A DNA stretch of 64,000 bases from Craterostigma plantagineum (taxonomy: Eukaryota > Streptophyta > Magnoliopsida > Lamiales > Linderniaceae). Below, one piece after another: positions 11,106-23,268 of the stretch. The translations under genes and the position numbers were made by a program. The notes under the pieces are model-generated. The model did not search any database and was not told the origin of the DNA. It worked only from the letters and a program-made list of their open reading frames with translations. Numbering within the stretch: position 1 is the first letter of the stretch; each line of letters opens with the position of its first letter. The stretch lies in the NCBI GenBank assembly GCA_027422505.1, contig JAPQWV010001638.1, positions 1 through 64,000 on the forward strand, written 5' to 3'.

Positions 11106-11900
11106 TATATGCACATTTGGCACCATAACATATGTAAATTTGGTACTGTAATGACTGTCAGTTTGGTACTGTAATATATGCCAGTTTGGTACCCTAAGAT
11201 ATGCATATTTGGTACCGTGACCTATGCCAGTTTAGTAATGTATGCACATTTGGCACCGCAATACATGTACATTTGGTACTGTAATATATGCCAGTTTGGT
11301 AACCTAAGATATGCAAATTAGGTACCGAATTATATGCTCATTTGGTACTATAATATATGCCAGTTTGGTAGTGTAATATACCAGTGATACCGTAAGATAT
11401 GCCAACATAGTCTTTCATAAGCGAACTTGGTACTGTACTATATGCCGATGGTACGTTAATATACGCAACTATGGTACTCTAATATATGCCACGTTGGTAC
11501 CCTAAGATATGTAACTTTGGTACTGTAATATACCAGTGATACCGTAAGATATGCCAACATAGTACTAATATAAGCGAACTTGGTACTCTAATATATGTCG
11601 CTTTGGTACCGTAAGATATGTAACTTTGGTACTGTAATATATGCCGATTTAGTACGTTAATATACGCAACTATGGTACTGTAATATATGCCATGTTGGTA
11701 CTGTAATATGCATATTTGGTACTGTAATATACCATTGATACCGTAAGATATGCCAACATAGTAGTAATATAAGCGAATTTGGTACTGTAACATATGCCAA
11801 TTTGGTACGTTTATATACGCAAGTTTGGTACTGTAATTTAAGTCATTTAGGTACCCTAAGTGTACAACATAGGGTACTGTATCGTTTCAGAAGTAGGTAC
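10990..11900 (+). repeat. GTAC-core tandem array A of copy 1
   Basis: Irregular tandem units of about 25-40 bp of the form TTTGGTACTGTAATATATGC, each with one GGTAC(C/T). Three GTAC cores occur in the single line 11161-11220. The corresponding array in copy 2 is at 34430-34945, inverted. Confidence 0.9.
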
Positions 11901-12619
11901 CGTATAAATTAAAGTAAGACTTCGAATTTAAGACTCGGCTATTTTTCATCACAAACGAAGCATTTCAGCAGATGTTGATGTGGAGAAAGGAAGAGACAAT
12001 TTCTGACATTTTTCTGTAATGATTGAACACTTTTATGACGTTTTTCTGTCATGAGTGGACAGATTTCTGAATTTTTCTCTGTCATGACTGGACACATTCT
12101 GACATACAAGGTATTAAATCATAAAAGACAGCATTATCTGCCATGTCGGTGTTTTTCATAAGATTTTCGTGTCATATGTAATTTATGGTACTGCAACCGT
12201 GTCTGAGTTGGTACCTTCAAACAAAACGTTAGGTACCCCTACAAAGCTATTTTTGGTACGACGTCCCTTAAATATATGGTACGTCATACTAGGGTTAGTA
12301 TTTTTCGACGTCGATCGAATTACTTTTTCATCTCGAACCAACGTAGAACAGTAATATATAGTATTAAATACGTTTCAGATCAAATTCGGTGCATTAGGCC
12401 CCGCACGCATGAATTAAATCTTAGAATACCAAGATTCATTAATAAGGATACAAACAAGAACATCTACAACATAATTTGAATAATGTGGTGAGTACTACAT
12501 CTGGAAATTCGGTGCATTAGGCTTTCATATATTTTCTTCATTTCGATATTGTTAGGTATTGCCAAAATCACGCTGGACAACGTGATTCGATTAGGAATGT
12601 ACTTATTTTTCGATCGTAT

Positions 12620-13240
12620 AACAAATGGTACGATATACTTTCATATCCGGGTACTGTAAATGTGTAACTATCGATACGGTAAACCTGCAGGTTATGGTAC
12701 TATAAGGTTAAATGATAAGGTACCTTCTGTAAAACACAAGGTACCTTAGTGTACAACAGATAAGGTACTTCACGTGCGATATATAAGGTACGGTATATAT
12801 TTACGTACTGGTACGGTTAACATGCATATTACAGTACTCTATATGTAAGCGATATATTACGGTATACTTGCATATCTGGTTACCGTATAGTACGTATGGA
12901 TACGGTAAAATTTCAGATTATGGTACTACATATGTAAATTTAAGGTATGGTAATGGTACAACAGATAAGGTACTTCATGTGCGATATATAAGGTACGGTA
13001 TATATTTACGTAATGGTACGGTTAACCTGCATATTACGGTACTCTATATGTAAACGTTACGGTACGATATGCTTGCATATCTGGGTACCGTATATGTATA
13101 CGTATGGATACTGTAAAATTTCAGGTTATGGTACTACATGTAAATTTAAGGTATGGTAATGGACAACAGATAAGGTACTTCATGTGCGATATATAAGGTA
13201 CGGTTAACCTGCATATTCTGGTACTATGTACGTGAAAGAT
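12620..13240 (+). repeat. GTAC-core tandem array B of copy 1
   Basis: A longer-period repeat built of motifs such as GATAAGGTACTTCATGTGCG and ATATAAGGTACGGT. The block at 12720-12870 recurs with few changes at 12958-13080 and again in part at 13160-13210. Matches 33040-33720 of copy 2 in inverse orientation. Confidence 0.88.
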
Positions 13241-13659
13241 AAGATACGGTCATACAATAACATATGGTACTGCATAAATTACGGACAGTCGTAGAACAAC
13301 ACAACACAGTACAAAAGAAAACCAGCATAAACAACTAAAGGTCTCCAAACAGTCCCATCCCCAACTCAAAAATAAGTTGACCAAACTAAACAACACAGTC
13401 TCCAAAGAGTCTAACAACATATCCAAGAAACTTACTGAAAAAGATCTAGCATACAACTACGCTCGTCACGTAAAATGCGAGCAGCCATAGAAGCACGATA
13501 CACATCCATGTTTACTTCTTTGCCATATTTCTCTTGGGTGTCGACAACGTACACCTCTATGGCTAAACAAGCAGGCACCCCGCAGTCTACGTCGCCAAAT
13601 AGGGGACGGTTAAACTATGTATCCACGGTCTTCTTACATAGATACCAAATGCAGAACCA

Positions 13660-14300
13660 TTTTATTCACACAACGGGTACCAATTTGGCCAAACAGAGGG
13701 TACCAAATGAAGTGATAATGTAGTACCAAACAAAATTGACCCCATTTTTGAAAAACACACTGTTAACAAGCAGTACTATTTCGTTCACACAAGGGATACC
13801 AATGTACCGAAACAGAGGGTACCAAATGCAGTGATGATGTTGTACCAAAAAAAATTGACCCCATTTTCGAAAATTAACAAGCAGTGCCATTTTATTCACA
13901 CAAGGAGTACCAATTTTCCCAAACAGATGGTACCAAATTCAATCATAATGTAGTACCAAAACAAATTGACCTCATTCAAAAAACCATTGAACAAGTAGTA
14001 CCATTTTATTCACACAAGGGGTACCAATTTTTTCAAACAGAGAGTACCAAATGCAGTGATAATGTAGTACCAAAACAAATTGACCCAATCGACAAAACCA
14101 ATGTTAACAAGCAGTACCATTTTACTCACATAAGGGATACCAATTTCCCTAAACAGAGAGTACCTAATGCAGTGATAATGTAGTACAAAAAAAATTGACC
14201 CCATTCGACCACTTTTGGCAAGCAGTACCATTTTATTCATACAAGGGGTATCAATATGCCAAAACAGAGGGTACCAAATGCAGATACGATATGTACCACA
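13660..14300 (+). repeat. GTAC-core tandem array C of copy 1
   Basis: About five units of roughly 115-120 bp, each with AGCAGTACCATTTTATTCAC, a GGGTACCAATTT stretch, GAGGGTACCAAATGCAGTG and AATGTAGTACCAAA, followed by AATTGACCCCATTC. Three to four GTAC cores per unit. It matches 32285-32610 and the start of the array at 63220 in copies 2 and 4. Confidence 0.9.
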
Positions 14301-14840
14301 ACAAATTGATCCTATTCGAAAAAACCAAAATCGACCCATTCCAAAAAAAAACCCAAATCAAGCAGCCATGACGAAATACACGCACAAAAAACCCTAATCG
14401 ACCAACAAATCAATGTCATTCCAAAAACACGCACAAAAGAACCCTAATCGTGACGAAATGCGACCACTTACGGTAATACTATGAATGACTTACCACTCGA
14501 TTTCAGAAGGGAATACAACGACGAACGAGTGGACAGACGACGTAGAATCTGAAGCCAAGAAAACCCGGGTCGATTTCTGGCAAGCAATCGCGCGATTTGG
14601 TTTGGGGCTGTGAGATTTTTTCTCTTTTTTAGGAGCGATCGAACGTGAATTAAGAAATAAGGTAAGAGATGTAAAAAACCAGTTCTACTAGGGGTAAATC
14701 CGTCAGTTAGGTACCTATAAGTAAAATAAAATTCAACTAGGTACCTAGGTTAAAAATTACACTGATAAGGGACTGAACTGTAAAATTTTTATTGATGTAG
14801 GTATTTAAGTGTAGAAGCCCCCAATAAGAAAGCCGGTAAA

Positions 14841-14985
14841 ATGAAAAAGAAAAAGAATAAGAGAAATCTGCAATTATATAACCACTCTTATAAAAAGTTA
14901 CGACCCGGTAACATGAAAAAAGAAAAAGAATAAGAGAAATCTGTAATTAAATAACCACTCTTATAAAGAGTTACGACCCAGTACC
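14841..14985 (+). repeat. 72-bp tandem duplication over the left end of copy 3
   Basis: ATGAAAAAGAAAAAGAATAA followed by GAGAAATCTG and AACCACTCTTATAAA occurs twice with a period of 72 bp (starting 14841 and 14913). The second unit continues into the element. The duplication therefore covers both the putative target site and the element tip. Confidence 0.8.
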
Positions 14986-15408
14986 TAGTAAGATTTATTT
15001 TATAACGAAGTACACAAGTGAAAAAATTCTTACACCTAGCTACATGTTTTACTCAAATGACAGTTTTGCCCTTATATTACCTATTATATTAATTATTCAT
15101 CGTCGTTTTCTCAGTTCACAACCATCTCTCTCTTATTAACCCATCAAAGTGTACCATCTCTATATATCCAAGGTCTCTCTCACTAAGATCCACATCTCTT
15201 TGGCACAATTTCTCAACCAAAAGCGCCCCATGGTTTCTCTATTGACGTTCAAATCAGCGATCAGATAAAGTAGGGGTTTTGTTTTTCGTTTTTCTTAGAT
15301 TTTCGGCATGTTTCATATATCTTACCAGATTTAAGTCTGCTAATTTTACCTCAAATTCACACCTAAATAGCTCAAGAATCTCGGACGTGGTTTGTATCGG
15401 TCTTAATT

Positions 15409-16044
15409 TGTTGGGTTATTTGGGCTCCCAACTATATTTCGGAAAAGCCCAACAATGAGTAATTATTTTAGCCCATTCTTCAGACCACATACAACTAATA
15501 AGAGAGAGGAGCAGCAGATCGATCGGGTCTCTCTTTGCTCAAGAAGAAAAAAAAACAGAATTTTTCATCACTTCCTTTTACCAGCAGCAGATTCGGTTTT
15601 CTCACTTTTGAAGGGGCAAACGTTGTCGGATTGGCCTGAAATTTCAGGAGAAGGTAGAAGACTCATTGATCTTCATTCTCCCCGAAGGGATTTTCATTTC
15701 GAGGTCTGGTTTGTGAGTTACGAATTTTTGAAGTCAGCTGCGATTTTCTGTGACGAATTTGATGTTGTGATCTTGTTTTGAGTTGTGGTGCTTTTGGAGC
15801 TTTGATTTGATGTCATAGCTCGTTTGTGGTTGGGTTGTGGTGTAATTCGCTGTACTTGCTCATGGTGATAGTGGATTTTGGATCGTTCGGTCCCGTGGTT
15901 TTTACCCCGTCGATTTGAAGGGGGTTTTCCACGTTATATCGCCGTGTTGATTTCCGTTATTACGCTACGTTGATATTTATTGTGTGCTGCCAATTCGCGT
16001 TCGCTGTCATAATTTTGTGTTGTTTGTGCCGTCCGATCCTAACA
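15409..16044 (+). repeat. 5' LTR of the Tnt1-like element
   Basis: 636 bp, TGTTGGGTTA...CCTAACA. It differs from 20041-20675 by only a handful of bases (for example CTATATTTC against CTATGTTTC near the left end and a one-base length difference in a TTTT run), which indicates a recent insertion. Confidence 0.96.
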
Positions 16045-16047
16045 GAG

Positions 16048-16060
16048 TGGTATCAGGAGC
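16048..16060 (+). other. primer-binding site of the Tnt1-like element
   Basis: TGGTATCAGGAGC, the initiator-Met type site with one inserted G compared with the usual TGGTATCAGAGC. It starts three bases after the LTR. Confidence 0.85.
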
Positions 16061-16098
16061 TTTTGGTTGTTCTGTTGGTATTCTTTGATCAGTGCAGG

Positions 16099-16842
16099 AT
16101 GGAGGCGAATTTGAATAGAATGGTTTGTTTGAACGGCACGAATTATCACAAGTGGAAAGGCAAGATGAAGGATCTTTTATTTGTGAAGAAATTGCATCTT
16201 CCGGTTTTCGCTACAGAAAAGCCCGATTCAAAAACTGATGAAGTATGGGAATTTGAGCATCTTCAAGTCTGTGGCTTTATTCGGCAATGGGTTGAAGACA
16301 ATGTATTGAACCATATTGTGAATGAGACACATGCCAAGACGTTGTGGGAAAAGCTTGAGACGTATGCTTCCAAAACAGGTAACAATAAATTATTTCTTTT
16401 GAAGCAAGCGATGAATTTGTGATATCAAGAAAACACGTCCATTTCTGACCACATCAATGAGTTTCAAGGGTGTTTTGATCAGTTGTTTGGCATGGGCGTT
16501 AAGTTTGAATCGGAGGTTCTCGGTTTATGGCTGTTAAATACTCTCCCTGATTCTTGGGAAAGTTTTAGAGTTTCATTGACGAATTCGGCCCCCAATGGTT
16601 TGGTAACTTTAGAGTACGTCAAGAGCGGCATTTTGAATGAGGAGGTGAGAAGAAAAACGCAAGGTACTTCGTCACACTCCGAGGTGTTGGTTACTGAAAA
16701 TAGGGGAAGAAGTAGACTTGTGGGCCAGAGCAGCAACCGAGGCAAGAGCAGAGGAAGAAGCAAGTCAAGATCGAAATATAAGGATCTTGAGTGTCATCAC
16801 TGCGGAAGAAAGGACATATCAAGAGATATTGCTATAAGTTGA
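16099..16842 (+). pseudogene. gag of the Tnt1-like element
   Basis: Begins MEANLNRMVCLNGTNYHKWK, the gag polyprotein start of the Copia Tork group, and runs through capsid-like helices to an RGRSKSRSKYK-rich stretch and the zinc knuckle CHHCGRK near 16793. A TGA at 16420-16422 stands where the family has tryptophan (NLWYQ), and a frameshift within the knuckle near 16803 passes the frame to 16791-17873. Both must be suppressed for a complete Gag, so this copy is inactive. Confidence 0.88.
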
Positions 16843-19800
16843 AGAAAGAGCAGTCAAAGAAGAATGTTGACGACGGTGATGATCGCGTGAATACCACCAC
16901 TACTCCAGATAATCTTGTTATTGTCTATGACGACGAAGGAATCAATCTTGTGAAAGGCGAGACTAGTTGGGTCTTGGACAGCGGTGCGGCTTATCATGTT
17001 ACGGCTAATCGGGAATTCTTTGCATCATATACTCCGGGCGATTTTGGAGTCTTGAAGATGGGTAATGATGGTTTAGCGAAGGTGATAGGAGTCGGCACTA
17101 TTTGTTTGGACACAGGATTGGGTTCGAAGTTGGTATTGAAGGAGGTCAGACATGCTCCTGATGTTCGATTGCACCTCATTTCTACTGGAAAGCTTGATGA
17201 TGAGGGTTATTCTTGCCACTTTGGTAATGGACATTGGAAGATCACTCGAGGCTCTTTGATCGTGGCTCGTGGTAAGAAATTTTCTAATTTGTATTGGTTT
17301 AACACTAATGTTTCTGCTAGTGGTGTAAATGCAGTCGATAGCAGGAATTCTTCTAGTCTTTGGCATCGGAGATTGAGTCACATCAGCGAGAAAGGGCTCG
17401 ATTGTTTGGCCAACAAGAATTTACTTCCCGGCTTGAAAGGCGCTAAGTTAGACAGATGTGCGCATTGCTTAGCTGGAAAGCAGAAACGGATTTCTTTTCA
17501 TCATCATCCACCTCACAAGAAGGACGCTTTGCTTGAGGTAGTTCACTCAGATGTTTGTGGTCCTTTGAAGGTGAAGTCGTTTGGAGGTGCTTCTTACTTT
17601 GTGACATATATTGATGATCACTCGCGTAAATTATGGGTTCGTACTTTGAAGTCAAAGGATCAGGTACTTAACGCTTTTATTGAGTTTCATGTTTCTGTTG
17701 AGCGCGAGACAGGGAAGAAGTTGAAGTGCATCAGAACTGACAACGGAGGTGAATATCGCGGACCATTTGATTCTTATTGTCGACGATATGGCATTCGGCA
17801 TCAGAAAACACCTCCTAAGACTCCTCAGTTGAATGGACTAGCTGAACGGATGAACAGAACATTGATGGAGTGAGTCAGATGCGTACTGTCAGAAGCAAAG
17901 TTGCCTCAGCATTTTTGGGGTGAGGCCTTATATACGGTTACTCGTATTATTAATTTGACTCCTTCGGTTGCCTTGCAGGGTGATGTTCCTAACAAAGTCT
18001 GGTATGGTAAGGATGTCTCATATGATCACTTGAGAGTTTTCGGGTGCAAGTGTTTTGTGCATGTCCCAAGAGATGAAAGGTCGAAGTTGGATGCCAAAAC
18101 AAGACAATGCATTTTTCTTGGCTATGGCGATGACGAGTTTGGCTACAGATGTTACGATCCGGTTGATAAAAAGCTTATCAGAAGCCGTGATGTTATCTTT
18201 ATGGAGGATCAGACTATTGAGGATATCGAGAAGTCAGAAAAGCCTGTTATTCAGAATGACCACTTGATGATTTGGATCACCTACTTACACCAAATCCAGG
18301 TGAAGCTGAGAATCAACCCGATGATCATGTTGCTGATGATGTTGCTCAGCAGAAGGAGACACATGTTGACTTGCCAGAAACTTCTGTTAGAAGATCTACG
18401 AGGGAGAGGCGACCTTCTACTCGTTATTCATCCGATGAGTGCGTACTTCTTACTAGTGAAGGTGAGCCAGAGAGTTACGATGAAGCCATTCAAAGTCCAA
18501 ATAAAGATAAGTGGATTGCTTCTATGAAAGACGAGATGGATTCTTTACGATTAAATGATACGTATGAACTGGTGGAACTTCCTAAAGGTAAAAGGGCCTT
18601 GAAGAATATATGGATTTACAAGGTGAAGCATGAAGATCACTCGCTTTCTCCCAGATTTAAATCAAGGTTGGTTGTCAAAGGCTTCAGTCAGAAGCAGGGG
18701 ATTGATTTTAGTGAGATTTTTTCGCCAGTTGTGAAGATGACTTCTATCCGTGTTGTTTTGGGTTTGGCAGCGAGTCTTGATTTTGAGATTGAACAGATGG
18801 ATGTCAAGACTGCTTTTCTTCACGGTGACCTTGATGAAGAAATTTATATGGAGCAACCCGAGGGCTTCGTTCAGAAAGGAAAGGAGAATTATGTCTGCAA
18901 ATTGAGAAAGAGCTTGTATGACTTGAAACAAGCTCCGAGGCAATAGTATAAGAAGTTTGAATCTGTGATCAACAAGGGTATAAGAAGAATGATACTGACC
19001 ATTGTGTTTTTATGCAGAGATCCCCGATGACGATATCATCATTTTGTTGCTTTATGTTGATGATATGCTTATTGTAGGTTCTTCGCCATCTCGAATTTAC
19101 AAGTTAAAGAAGGACTTGAGCAAGCATTTCTCGATGAAGGATTTGGGGCCAGCTCAATGCATTCTTGGGATGAATATCACACGTGATCGAAAAGAGAAGA
19201 AGTTGTGGCTATCTCAGGAAAAGTACATCGAAAAGGTACTGCAACGCTTTAGCATGGAGCGAGCTAAACTGGTGAGTACTCCACTTGCTACCTTTATTAG
19301 ATTGAGCATGACACAGTGCCCTATAGACGAGAAAGAAAAAGAAGTTATGGACCGAGTTCCCTATTCATCTGCCGTTGGTAGTCTTATGTATGCTATGGTG
19401 TGTACTCGACCCGATTTAGCTCATGCAGTTGGAGTTGTTAGTAGATTCATGTCTAATCCAGGGAAAGAGCATTGAAATGCTGTGAAATGGATTTTGAGAT
19501 ATCTCCGAGGTACGTCCAACATGAGATTGTGTTTTGATTCTGACGAGCCTATTCTTGTTGGTTATACAGATTCAGATCTGGGCGGAGATGTGGATACGAG
19601 GAAATCTACTTCGGGCTATTTGATTACTTTTGCAGGGGGAGCTGTTTCTTGGCAGTCCAGACTTCAAACGTGTATTGCTTTGTCTACGACAGAAGCAGAG
19701 TTTATTGCCGTTACAGAGACTTGCAAAGAGCTTCTTTGGATGAAGAATTTCATGAGTGAGCTTGGTTTTGATCAGCAAAGGTATGTCTTATTTGTGACAG

Positions 19801-19985
19801 CCAGAGTGCTATTCATCTCAGCAAGAATCCGACGTTTCATGGGAAGTCGAAGCATATTGATATGCGATATCATTGGATTCGTGAGATTTTGGATACCAAG
19901 CAGCTTGAAGTTGAGAAGATTCACACTGATGATAATGGTGCTGATATGATGACTAAGTCATTGGTGAGATCGAAGTTCGAAGCTT
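16843..19985 (+). pseudogene. pol of the Tnt1-like element (protease, integrase, RT, RNase H)
   Basis: In order: aspartic protease with intact WVLDSGAAYHVT (about 16967), GAG-pre-integrase LWHRRLSHISEKG, the HHCC zinc-binding part CAHCLAGKQKR, the integrase core with D (HSDVCGP), D (RTDNGGEY) and E (NGLAERMNRT), reverse transcriptase with VKTAFLHGDL and YVDDM (near 19054), and RNase H with TDSDLGGDVDTRKSTSGY and STTEAEFIA. Lesions: TGA at 17871-17873, a frameshift near 18265, TAG at 18944-18946 in APRQ-stop-YKKFE, a frameshift before 19002, TGA at 19473-19475 and a frameshift near 19790. Catalytic residues survive even where the frame is broken. Confidence 0.92.
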
Positions 19986-20040
19986 GTTGTACAATCGCCG
20001 GTTTGACGATTTCCTCCACATAGTCGTGAGGGGAGAGATT

Positions 20041-20675
20041 TGTTGGGTTATTTGGGCTCCCAACTATGTTTCGGAAAAGCCCAACAATGAGTAATTATTT
20101 TAGCCCATTCTTCAGACCACATACAGCTAATAAGAGAGAGGAGCAGCAGATCGATCGGGTCTCTCTTTGCTCAAGAAGAAAAAAAAACAGAATTTTTCAT
20201 CACTTCCTTTTACCAGCAGCAGATTCGGTTTTCTCACTTTTGAAGGGGCAAACGTTGTCGGATTGGCCTGAAATTTCAGGAGAAGGTAGAAGACTCATTG
20301 ATCTTCATTCTCCCCGAAGGGATTTTCATTTCGAGGTCTGGTTTGTGAGTTACGAATTTTTGAAGTCAGCTGCGATTTTCTGTGACGAATTTGATGTTGT
20401 GATCTTGTTTTGAGTTGTGGTGCTTTTGGAGCTTTGATTTGATGTCATAGCTCGTTTGTGGTTGGGTTGTGGTGTAATTCGCTGTACTTGCTCATGGTGA
20501 TAGTGGATTTTGGATCGTTCGGTCCCGTGGTTTTACCCCGTCGATTTGAAGGGGGTTTTCCACGTTATATCGCCGTGTTGATTTCCGTTATTACGCTGCG
20601 TTGATATTTATTGTGTGCTGCCAATTCGCGTTCGCTGTCATAATTTTGTGTCGTTTGTGCCGTCCGATCCTAACA
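20041..20675 (+). repeat. 3' LTR of the Tnt1-like element
   Basis: 635-bp direct repeat of the 5' LTR, followed at once by the target duplication TAATT. An open frame inside each LTR (starting near 15455 and 20066) is a by-product and has no Copia domain. Confidence 0.96.
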
Positions 20676-23268
20676 TAATTAATTCATACTTTATCCAGAA
20701 ATTATCATCTCTGGAAACATTCTTCCTCGTGAAGATTCTGGCAGCCAAGGGGCAAAAAATGCCGTTGAAGAACATCTGTAAGTTTAATTTCATGAAAAAA
20801 ACTATTTTTTTTCTATATGAATGTTACCATAGTACTTTATTTTATAATACGCCCGTACCTTATAAGAATATGGCTGTAATTTATCTTTTTAGCGTTCCAA
20901 ACTAATAATGTCGAATTTAGCATATGTAAGAGTGAAGATCTGTTGTTTTTTTTAAAGTAAGTGAGATAATTTGACGAAAAATCTAATGAATGTTATGAAG
21001 TACCAACTTTAATTATATTGCGTACCATTGGACGGGTTGTTGTAATACTTAATTTTTGAAATATGTAGTATTTTTATAAGAAGTTTTTTGAAAGACGTTT
21101 TTTGGAATACCACATTGTAAAGCTAGTTAGGTGTCGAAGTTTAACATATATAAGTGTGAGATATTTGTTTTTGTAATAAGTGGGGTTAATTTGACGAAAA
21201 TCCAATTATTTTGTATATAAATGTTATACAGTACCAACTTTAATTTTATTGTGTATCATTGGACTTGTTGTAGTACTTATTTTGTAATGTGTGGTACCTT
21301 TCTAGGAAATTACATAGTATCTTTTCTAACTAATTTATCGCACGATTGTTACACGCAAATATCACTTTATTTTGCAGAGTTTCCTTCGAGCAGGTCCATT
21401 TGCTTGGACTTCTTAATTGAGGTGAACGCGATTAATGAAGTAACGAGCAAATATCAGTTGATGCATGATAGTTTGAGATTTTGGGTAGGTTAAAGATTAG
21501 ATTCGATTGTTGTAATTCCTTTTAATTATTAAATTCGATGTTGTACAAGTCCCATGTCGATTATAAGATTGTCGAATGGCTATACTTCTTTGTTGACGAC
21601 TGTTAAATATTTCAACTTTCAAATGGTACCTTACAATACCTACAATAGGTACCACAATCATGTTAAATTGGTACCATAATATACGTCCATGAGGTACTAC
21701 AATCATATTGAGAAGATATTGAAACATAATAAAAAAGGTACGCTAGATTAGTTGTGAAAATGAACTAAGACAGAATCTGACATGTCAGAGAATTTTTGAC
21801 ATGTCAGGTGATGAAAAATATGGACATAATATGTCAGAATGTCCCAGAAATGTCAGAGATTGTTTGACATATTTGGTACTACGAATTACTTACAAGTGGT
21901 ACCGTGTGACATCATAGTAAGATACTTTAACCTAGTTATATGGAGTACTTTAATGTTCACAAATTTGGTACGGCATACTAGGGTACACATTTTTCGTCAA
22001 CATTTGCGTAAATTTTGATGCAAAACCATTTTACAAATTTGTATTCACTATATATATTTCATTCGTATCATATTCAATGGGTTAACCCCTAAAGTTACAG
22101 ATTTGTAGTTTAGATCCCAGCTGCAATATAAGAGAAGACTCTTTGTATGATGAACATTATACTATGTAGATTGTAATTCGAACTTTCCAACTAATAATTT
22201 TTTAATATAACACTTGTAGCTTCATATTCTATCTATTTAGTGATCTTTAGTTTAACATCCACTAGTTTAAGGTCTTGACCGACTATTTGTATATCATAAA
22301 TTGACCGACAATATAAGGTACTTCATTCTTTGTAGTTTTGGTACTGTATAAAACGTACTAATGTACTCAAACAGATAAAAATATGGTACCATACCATTCA
22401 TAAACATGGTACAACATATTATTAGAAGTTTGGAATTAAACGAGTATTTTCGGTTCCTTAATAAGTTGCACCAAATTCATCATTTGTACGGCACAACATA
22501 ATACCTTGTGAGTGTACCTGATGACGGAGCGACATTGTACCATTTATAAGAATTTTGTGGTACCAATATAAAGACATTTGCAGTACCAATGTATCGACGT
22601 ATATAGTACCAAAACATATGCTATTGTAGTACCCTTCGTAGGTTTGTAGTATCTTTGTCGTAGCCTTCGTTTGATTGTCGAAAACACGTAGATTCTTGAC
22701 CAATTAAAGCCTGAGAGCTTACATACTGTGGCAATAACAAAAATTAAACATATGGCAACATAAAACATAAACACTAACTTTCATTATATGAAAATCTATG
22801 TAGTAAGATGTTGTTACTAGCATCATTTAAGTAGAAAGAAAGTTGGCGTTTCAATGTAATAATCCTTGATTCTAAATGTTAACCCGCCAATTTTGATACC
22901 AAATGATCAACTTAGTATATTTAACTATAGTAATGTAATCAGTCGGACCAAAAAATAATCCGAAGTCTGAACAGCGTCAAAATACGCTATCTAATTTGTT
23001 GTACCAATACACGTTTGAGGTACCAATAGATGGTTATTTGTAGTACCATAAACGTCTCTATTGTGGTACTCTACGTACGTGTATGTAGCGGCCGAACGGC
23101 GTCGAAATACGCTTACTCTAATGTGTTACCAATATGGACGTTTGTAGTACCAATAAATGGAGGTTTGTAGTACCAAAACATATGCAGTTGTAGTACCTTT
23201 CGTAGGTTATTTGCAGTACCAAACATATGCTATTGCAGTACCCTACTGCAATAAACAAGATTGCTTAT

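Larger units (their letters stand above)
10122..14821 (+). mobile_element. GTAC-repeat MULE-like element, copy 1
   Basis: A 4.7 kb element with a perfect 9-bp target duplication CAATAAGAA (10113-10121 and 14822-14830), the length typical of Mutator-like elements. The ends are imperfect inverted repeats: CTACACATAAATACCC near the left end and, read inward from the right, CTACACTTAAATACC; both go on with motifs containing AGGTACCT. Inside, in order, are a leader-like GC-richer stretch, a short frame beginning MASANS, and three GTAC-core tandem arrays. No transposase is encoded, so it is non-autonomous. Assignment to MULEs rests on the duplication length and inverted ends; the family is not one I can name. 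Confidence 0.85.
15409..20675 (+). mobile_element. Tork/Tnt1-type Copia LTR retrotransposon
   Basis: A structurally complete 5.27 kb element with near-identical LTRs (15409-16044 and 20041-20675), a perfect 5-bp target duplication TAATT (15404-15408 and 20676-20680), a primer-binding site at 16048 and a polypurine stretch GAGGGGAGAGATT before the right LTR. It encodes gag and pol in the Copia order protease, integrase, reverse transcriptase, RNase H, in the sense direction. The protein motifs closely follow the Tnt1 group. Several stops and frameshifts disable the coding region although the LTRs are still almost the same. It inserted into copy 3 of the GTAC element. Confidence 0.95.

Noticed and set aside
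11003..11793. Open frames on the minus strand rich in Tyr, Ile and Gly (for example 11479-11793)
   Set aside because: They are translations of the GTAC minisatellite and repeat the same peptide words; the same holds for frames at 12868, 13666, 13884, 14010, 32277, 33630 and 34653.
10990..14300. Regularly spaced repeats that could be mistaken for a CRISPR array
   Set aside because: Units are degenerate, spacers are not unique and the block lies inside a transposon with 9-bp duplications in a plant genome.
15455..15781. 108-codon frame repeated at 20066-20413
   Set aside because: It lies wholly in the LTR of the Tnt1-like element; its duplication comes from the LTR and it shows no domain.
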